Origin: Pseudolysinimonas_A sp039912695
Lineage (GTDB): Bacteria; Actinomycetota; Actinomycetes; Actinomycetales; Microbacteriaceae
Length of the DNA: 64,000 bases
Reading direction: 5' to 3'
Assembly (NCBI RefSeq): GCF_039912695.1
Contig: NZ_JBDSPJ010000022.1
Coordinates: forward strand, 1 to 64,000
Below the pieces are notes generated by a model. It searched no databases and was not told the DNA's origin. It saw only the letters and a list, made by a program, of their open reading frames with translations. The first letter of the stretch is position 1, and the number at the start of each line of letters is the position of its first letter. Position numbers and translations under genes: made by a program. Below, one piece after another: positions 59,303-64,000 of this stretch.

Positions 59303-60270
59303 ACGGCCTGCCGGTCGCTCGGTGGGGCCGTTTCGAGCAGCAGCTGCCCGATGATGCTCGAGGAGGTCACGCCGTCGAACTCCGCCTCAGGGTCGAGGAC
59401 CAGGCGATGCGCGAGCACCGGTTCAGCGAGCGACTTCACGTCGTCGGGGACGACATAGTGGCGTCCACTCGCGGCTGCGAGCGCCTTCGAGGCCCGAACC
59501 AGAGCGAGCGCCCCGCGCACGCTGACACCCAGCCGAACTTCGGTCGCCGAACGAGTCGCCTCGACCAGCCGCGAAACGTAGTCGTTGACGCTGGGGTCGA
59601 CATGCACGGTGCGTGCGAGGCCCGCCATCTCGAGCACGGCATCCGCCGTCACCACAGCAGGAAGGATGACGTCGTGCGCCTTGACGCTCGACCCCTCCAA
59701 GATGCGCAGCGTTGACGCGTGATCCGGGTAGCCGATGGATGCCTTCAACAGAAACCGGTCGAGTTGCGCTTCGGGAAGGCGATAGGTGCCCGCCTGTTCA
59801 ATCGGATTCTGGGTGGCGATCACCATGAACGGGCTGGGGACCTCATGGGTCTCGCCGTCGACGGTGACGCGGCCCTCTTCCATCACTTCGAGCAGCGCTG
59901 CCTGGGTCTTCGGCGACGCGCGGTTGATCTCGTCGGCGAGCACGATATTGGCGAAGACCGGCCCGCGGTGGAACTCGAAAGTCCCGCCCTTCTGGTCGTA
60001 GACGCTCACACCGGTGATGTCGCCGGGAAGAAGGTCGGGGGTGAACTGGATGCGGTTGTGCGTGCCATCGACGCTCTGGGCGATCGCTCGCGCCATCGAC
60101 GTCTTGCCGGTGCCCGGGAAATCCTCCAAGAGCAGGTGGCCCTCGCTGAAGAGCGCGACAAATCCCAGGCGAATGACGAACGTCTTTCCGAGCAGGACCT
60201 GCTCAACGTTGGTCACGAGGCGACCGAAGGTCTCCTGAAAGGCAGAGGCCTGCTCGGGGGTCATGGTCAT
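59299..60270 (-). CDS. MoxR-family AAA+ ATPase
   Basis: A 323-residue AAA+ chaperone-like ATPase. Walker A DFPGTGKTSMARA (about 54-66), Walker B VLADEINRASPKTQAALLEVMEE, sensor 1 ATQNPIEQAGTYRLPEAQLDRF (motif read) and a lid domain. MoxR proteins act with DUF58/vWA partners to assemble or remodel protein complexes at the membrane. The start of the coupled four-gene run moxR-DUF58-TG-FHA; the giant Ig/FN3 gene ends 33 bp upstream. Confidence 0.95.
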   Translation of the reverse strand: MTMTPEQASAFQETFGRLVTNVEQVLLGKTFVIRLGFVALFSEGHLLLEDFPGTGKTSMARAIAQSVDGTHNRIQFTPDLLPGDITGVSVYDQKGGTFEFHRGPVFANIVLADEINRASPKTQAALLEVMEEGRVTVDGETHEVPSPFMVIATQNPIEQAGTYRLPEAQLDRFLLKASIGYPDHASTLRILEGSSVKAHDVILPAVVTADAVLEMAGLARTVHVDPSVNDYVSRLVEATRSATEVRLGVSVRGALALVRASKALAAASGRHYVVPDDVKSLAEPVLAHRLVLDPEAEFDGVTSSSIIGQLLLETAPPSDRQAV

Positions 60271-60303
60271 CTTCGGTCGTCCTTTTGATTGTCGTGACGC
60301 GGG

Positions 60304-63300
60304 CTACGGGCCCGTGTCATAGCTTCGTTGATAGGTCTGTTCATTGGCGGAGATTCGCACCCGCAAGGTGAGGGGCACGACGCCCGGATCGCAGGATCCG
60401 ACGTCGGGCATGGGCATCCAACCCGCCGCGTCGTTGCCAAAATCGCAGCGGTACGCGACGGCGTCGTAGCCAGGTCCCGGGATCGAGGTCCAGCTCCAGC
60501 CGTCGCCGCTCCCGAGGATTCCGCCGTCGAACTGCAGTCCGCCGGGGGTCGAGTTCCGAACCGGCACGCCCAGAGCGAAGTCGGCCGACCAGTCAGCGCT
60601 ACACAGCGTGCCCTCCGGGTAGGCCCGACATGCCTTGACCTCCACCGTCACCGGATGGCCGTACTGGCTGGTCCCCGCGGTCAAGAAGGCGGCCGGGCTG
60701 AGCACGGCGCTCTGGCTGCCATCCGTCGTGCCGTCGGTGAACCGGTAGCTGAACATGTCGGCGTCGGTCGAACCGCTCGCGATCGTGAAGCCGTTGAGCC
60801 GGAAGTCGAAGAACTCGTCGTCGGTGCCGTTCAGAGACGGACCGGTGGTGTCGATGGCGGTGACAGTGCCGGGAACCGCGCGCGGCGTCACCTGCACTGC
60901 GGTCGCCGCCGTGCAGCCCTGCCCGTTGTACCCAAACACCCAGATCGTGTAGGTCTGGTTGGCCGACAGACCGGTGAAGGTCACTGTCGCGGCTTCGCTC
61001 GTGAAGTGCTGGGCTCCGCTCGGGGGCGCCACAACCGGCGACCCGCTCTCGACACCGGTCACGGTGCAGTTCGGCACGCTCGAATCGCTACGGATGACTG
61101 CCCAATAGTCGCTGACCGGCTTTCCGTTTCCACCGAACACTCCGGCCCAGGACGCGTTTGCCGTCGACCCGTCGGTGAGCGATGCCGACGCCGAGACCGC
61201 TGTACCCGACAGCGTCGGCGCCCCGGCAGGCACGCCCGCCCCCGTGGCCTGATTCCAGGTCGCCAGGGAGTTCGGGGCACTATTGCGGGCGCTGACCGAG
61301 AATCCGACCGAACTGCCGTTCGCGATCGAAGCCGACGTCAGGTTGGCGGAGTACACGGTGCCGATCGGGTCGGACGCGCCAACGCTGAGACTCTGAACGG
61401 CGTCCCCGACAGTGACCACGTACATGTCAATCGGGCTTCCTGCGGTATCCGCGGGCTTCGCCCAGGTCAACCTCAGACCTTGATCAAGCGGGGTCCAGGT
61501 GAGGTTGCTCGGCGGGGGTGGGATGACATCCGACCAGATCTGGCCGGCCAGAGAGGTCGGCGATGAGGGTCCGATCGCATTCACCGCAATCACCGCGAGC
61601 CGCACGGCGTAGGCCGGGCCGTTGCCCGGGGTCGCGAGAGCACAGTTGACGCTCGAGGTACACGACGTGACGCTCAGCAGAGTGTCGGTCGCGACGGACG
61701 TCATCGCGACCTCGTACCGGCTGATGGGCGAGTTGTTGAACTGACCGGGGACCCACGATGCCTTGAGCACGTGGTCGCCGAACTCGGTCACCGTTACTCC
61801 GGTCACGGGATCGGGAACGTCTTGAATCGAGATCGTGATCGAGCCCCAGACATAGCGATCGGCGTCCTGGGTCGCGTCGGCGACTTCGTATTGCAGTCGT
61901 ACATCTGCCGGAAGTGCGGTGTCGCTCACCGTGACGGTGAGCCGCGACTTGTCGGCACTCGGCACGACGGTCACGCCGTCGGGCAGCGAGGCTCCATCAA
62001 GACCGCGGATGTCGACGACGTGAAGAGGGGTCTCGGGGAACGGGTTATTCGCCTCATCATTGGCGAGTACGTCGATCGTCGTCGTTGTTCCGCGCGGGGT
62101 GATCGCCACATCCGCGACGGGTTTCACGAGGGGAAGCGTCGACGGCACGACCTGCAACTTGATGCGCCCCGCACGCCCGCCGTTGAGCGCGTCTCGCACG
62201 GCAAGAGTGATATCCGTCGTCGTGCCTTTGGGGGCGTCTTCGGCGGCGCGGATCACGAGGCGCTGTCCATTGAGCTCGAAGGTGAAGCCCTCGGGCAACG
62301 GCTCGAGCACCGTGTACGCGAGCTCGTCGATGTCGTCGTACGGATAGTTGGTCAGCTTGACGAGGTCGAGCTCTTTCTCTTGTCCCGGTTCGAAGTCGAC
62401 GACGCCGCCGATGAATACCGGCGGCTGGTTCTCGCGCGGCTTGACGTCAATGGGCAGGGTGAGGATCGCGGTGCGTCCGTTCGGGTCGGAAGCGCTGGAC
62501 CCGTCGGTGACTTCGAACGTGATCGAGGCGGGCCCGAAATACTGGTCCGCCGAGGTGAACTCCAGGGTGTCGCCGTCGACGACCAGGCTGTCGCCGTTGG
62601 CGTGGGTTGCACGCACGGTACTGGAATCGGTGAGCCGCACGCCCCGGCCGCGCAGAGTCACGATGTACGCGTTCAGGTCGATCGTCAGGGTGGACTCGCT
62701 CGCGACCGTGAGAAGCGGCGCTGTTCGGTTGATCTGCGGCAGCGCGTCGTCATAGCCGGGCACCCAAATGAACGCGTACGAACGGATCGTGTCGTCGTCG
62801 GGATGCGACACCGAGAACGGGATGATCTGGCTCTTGTCGCCGATCGTCACCCGCACGCTTTTGTTCGGCAACAGTTGGGCGGTCGTGGCGAATCCCGGGA
62901 GCAGGGTGACGCCGAGTGCCGACACCGCCCCGTCAGCGAAGAACACGTTGTCGAGCACGTTGACGTCGACCGTCGTGCGGTCAACGACGTCGCTCGCGGT
63001 CAGGACGCTGTCTTCTGCTAGGGGATACGAGAGCGGCGCGGTGGGATCGACTTCGACATTGATGAAGTTCTGACTCGTGCCGCCGTACTCGTTCTGGATC
63101 GTATAGATCACCGAATAGCTGCCCGGAGCACTGGGCGGGGTGATATCGACGACCGAATCGTTCACGATCGTCGCCGTCGTGCCCGTCGAGCGAGAATCGA
63201 CCGAGATGATTCTCAGCGGGCTGCCGTCAGGGTCAGAGTCGTTAACCAGAGCTTGAACGCTGACCGTGCGATTGGGCCGTACTGAGACGGCATCCTCATT

Positions 63301-64000
63301 GGCGACGGGGTTTCGCGCGCCATCCAGACGCGGGCTGATGCCGACTCGCACAATGCCCTCCGCGCGCGCGCCGAGAGTATCGACGATGGCGTACGTGAAC
63401 TGATCGGTTCCGGACGAGTAGTCGCCGGCCTCGTATTCGATGTAGGTCGGGCCGCTCCCCAACACGATTCCCTTATCGGGATTGCTCGTGATGCCGATCA
63501 GCTGCACCGAGTCGCCGTCGGGATCGACGCCGGTGAGAGGAATCTGGATGCGAATGGTCGCGCCCGCGAGAACGCGAGCTGTGACCTGGCGGGGCACCGG
63601 AGCACTGTTCGTTGCCGGGTTTTCTTCTCGAACGGAAATCGTGACCCGTGCTTCGGAGTGTTGGCCGTCAGGGCCCGCGACGCTATACGCGGCGACGTAG
63701 TTGCCCGCGACTTCGGGAGCCAGATAGCGCAACTGGTCCCCCGCGACGAACAACAGTCCAGCGCCCTCCGGCAACGGCTCGGCCAGGGTGGGCAGCAGCA
63801 TGATCGGCTTGCCCTCGGGCTGCTCGTCGTTGGCCAAGACCGGGATGTCGACGACATCCCCGACTCGAACTGTCGCCGTATCGTCGACCGCGATCGGGGG
63901 TTGCAACTGTGCGGGGTCCGGAATCTCCACCACGGTGATGGTGCCCTCAGCGTCAGCGAGGCCGTTGCTGATGCGGTAGTTGAGGGTCACGGGTTGCCCG
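60304..64000 (-). CDS. Giant Ig-like/FN3 repeat surface protein (5' end outside window)
   Basis: More than 1,230 C-terminal residues are visible; the frame stays open through the window end. The upstream part is a series of bacterial Ig/cadherin-like repeats with the PPIAVDDTATVRVGD...VLANDE style (at least four: around fragment residues 33, 225, 540 and 650). From about 740 on there are fibronectin type III-like modules (PDPVTGVTVTEFG, PPPSNLTWTPLDQGLRLTWAKP, TPRAVPGTVTAIDTTG). A few Cys pairs are in the last modules. It would be an extended extracellular fibre, probably anchored at its unseen N-terminus; similar proteins head MoxR-DUF58-TG loci in Actinobacteria. Confidence 0.85.
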   Translation of the reverse strand, partial: GQPVTLNYRISNGLADAEGTITVVEIPDPAQLQPPIAVDDTATVRVGDVVDIPVLANDEQPEGKPIMLLPTLAEPLPEGAGLLFVAGDQLRYLAPEVAGNYVAAYSVAGPDGQHSEARVTISVREENPATNSAPVPRQVTARVLAGATIRIQIPLTGVDPDGDSVQLIGITSNPDKGIVLGSGPTYIEYEAGDYSSGTDQFTYAIVDTLGARAEGIVRVGISPRLDGARNPVANEDAVSVRPNRTVSVQALVNDSDPDGSPLRIISVDSRSTGTTATIVNDSVVDITPPSAPGSYSVIYTIQNEYGGTSQNFINVEVDPTAPLSYPLAEDSVLTASDVVDRTTVDVNVLDNVFFADGAVSALGVTLLPGFATTAQLLPNKSVRVTIGDKSQIIPFSVSHPDDDTIRSYAFIWVPGYDDALPQINRTAPLLTVASESTLTIDLNAYIVTLRGRGVRLTDSSTVRATHANGDSLVVDGDTLEFTSADQYFGPASITFEVTDGSSASDPNGRTAILTLPIDVKPRENQPPVFIGGVVDFEPGQEKELDLVKLTNYPYDDIDELAYTVLEPLPEGFTFELNGQRLVIRAAEDAPKGTTTDITLAVRDALNGGRAGRIKLQVVPSTLPLVKPVADVAITPRGTTTTIDVLANDEANNPFPETPLHVVDIRGLDGASLPDGVTVVPSADKSRLTVTVSDTALPADVRLQYEVADATQDADRYVWGSITISIQDVPDPVTGVTVTEFGDHVLKASWVPGQFNNSPISRYEVAMTSVATDTLLSVTSCTSSVNCALATPGNGPAYAVRLAVIAVNAIGPSSPTSLAGQIWSDVIPPPPSNLTWTPLDQGLRLTWAKPADTAGSPIDMYVVTVGDAVQSLSVGASDPIGTVYSANLTSASIANGSSVGFSVSARNSAPNSLATWNQATGAGVPAGAPTLSGTAVSASASLTDGSTANASWAGVFGGNGKPVSDYWAVIRSDSSVPNCTVTGVESGSPVVAPPSGAQHFTSEAATVTFTGLSANQTYTIWVFGYNGQGCTAATAVQVTPRAVPGTVTAIDTTGPSLNGTDDEFFDFRLNGFTIASGSTDADMFSYRFTDGTTDGSQSAVLSPAAFLTAGTSQYGHPVTVEVKACRAYPEGTLCSADWSADFALGVPVRNSTPGGLQFDGGILGSGDGWSWTSIPGPGYDAVAYRCDFGNDAAGWMPMPDVGSCDPGVVPLTLRVRISANEQTYQRSYDTGP

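Noticed and set aside
61771..63021. Plus-strand open frame of 416 codons
   Set aside because: Antisense to the Ig/FN3 gene, rich in Arg/His/Gly without motifs.

Overview
This is a gene-dense chromosomal window from a high-GC Gram-positive bacterium. Base composition, actinobacterial-type InfB/NusA/ProS, a leaderless-promoter style and an actinobacterial MoxR-DUF58-transglutaminase-FHA-FtsK locus point to an actinobacterium, probably Micrococcales and plausibly Microbacteriaceae (inference; there is no rRNA in the window). One tRNA gene (Asn) is present. I see no insertion sequence, prophage, CRISPR array or rRNA. No gene-free gap exceeds about 250 bp.

Layout. (1) 1-7.3 kb: end of a small membrane protein, a NarL-type two-component pair, an ASCH protein, a DUF222/HNH nuclease-like protein, a lipoprotein with minisatellites, tRNA-Asn, an orphan ABC ATPase and a peptide-type binding lipoprotein. 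(2) 7.3-12 kb, minus strand: dnaG, ribF, two small membrane proteins, truB and a TetR regulator. (3) 12.6-23.2 kb, mixed strands: two MFS exporters each divergent from its own regulator, a ketopantoate-reductase-like enzyme, a uridine-kinase-like protein, mutY, an RNB exonuclease, an Fpg/Nei glycosylase, a second TetR regulator and an LLM flavin oxidoreductase. (4) 23.3-39.1 kb, mainly minus strand: the translation and isoprenoid core in transcription order dxr, DUF2330, rseP, ispG, small secreted protein, proS, nusA, ylxR, infB, rbfA, preceded by two tandem FKBP lipoproteins. Three plus-strand genes sit between nusA and ylxR. (5) 39.1-51.9 kb: an amine/GABA region with two gabT-like aminotransferases, a complete PotABCD-type ABC importer and alanine dehydrogenase, plus a membrane-anchored HExxH protein, LtrA, OsmC, an SPFH protein and a quinone-reductase-like enzyme. 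(6) 51.9-64 kb, minus strand: a tightly coupled locus, in transcription order giant Ig-like/FN3 protein (cut by the window end), MoxR ATPase, DUF58, transglutaminase-like membrane protein, zinc-ribbon FHA protein and an EccC-like FtsK/SpoIIIE ATPase. It resembles ESX/type VII-like secretion or cell-envelope loci of Actinobacteria.

Three things stand out. First, about two dozen genes on both strands have a -10-like hexamer (TANNNT or CATACT; TAGGCT seven times) ending exactly 6 or 7 nt before the start codon, which predicts leaderless mRNAs. In one case a 10-bp palindrome (AGCCTAGGCT) serves two divergent genes at once. Second, the transglutaminase-like protein of the FtsK locus has lost all three catalytic residues (Cys to Ala, His to Thr, Asp to Asn), and the C-terminal ATPase domain of the FtsK protein has lost the P-loop Lys. 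Third, long palindromic or repeat elements lie in the infB-rbfA spacer and upstream of the SPFH gene.
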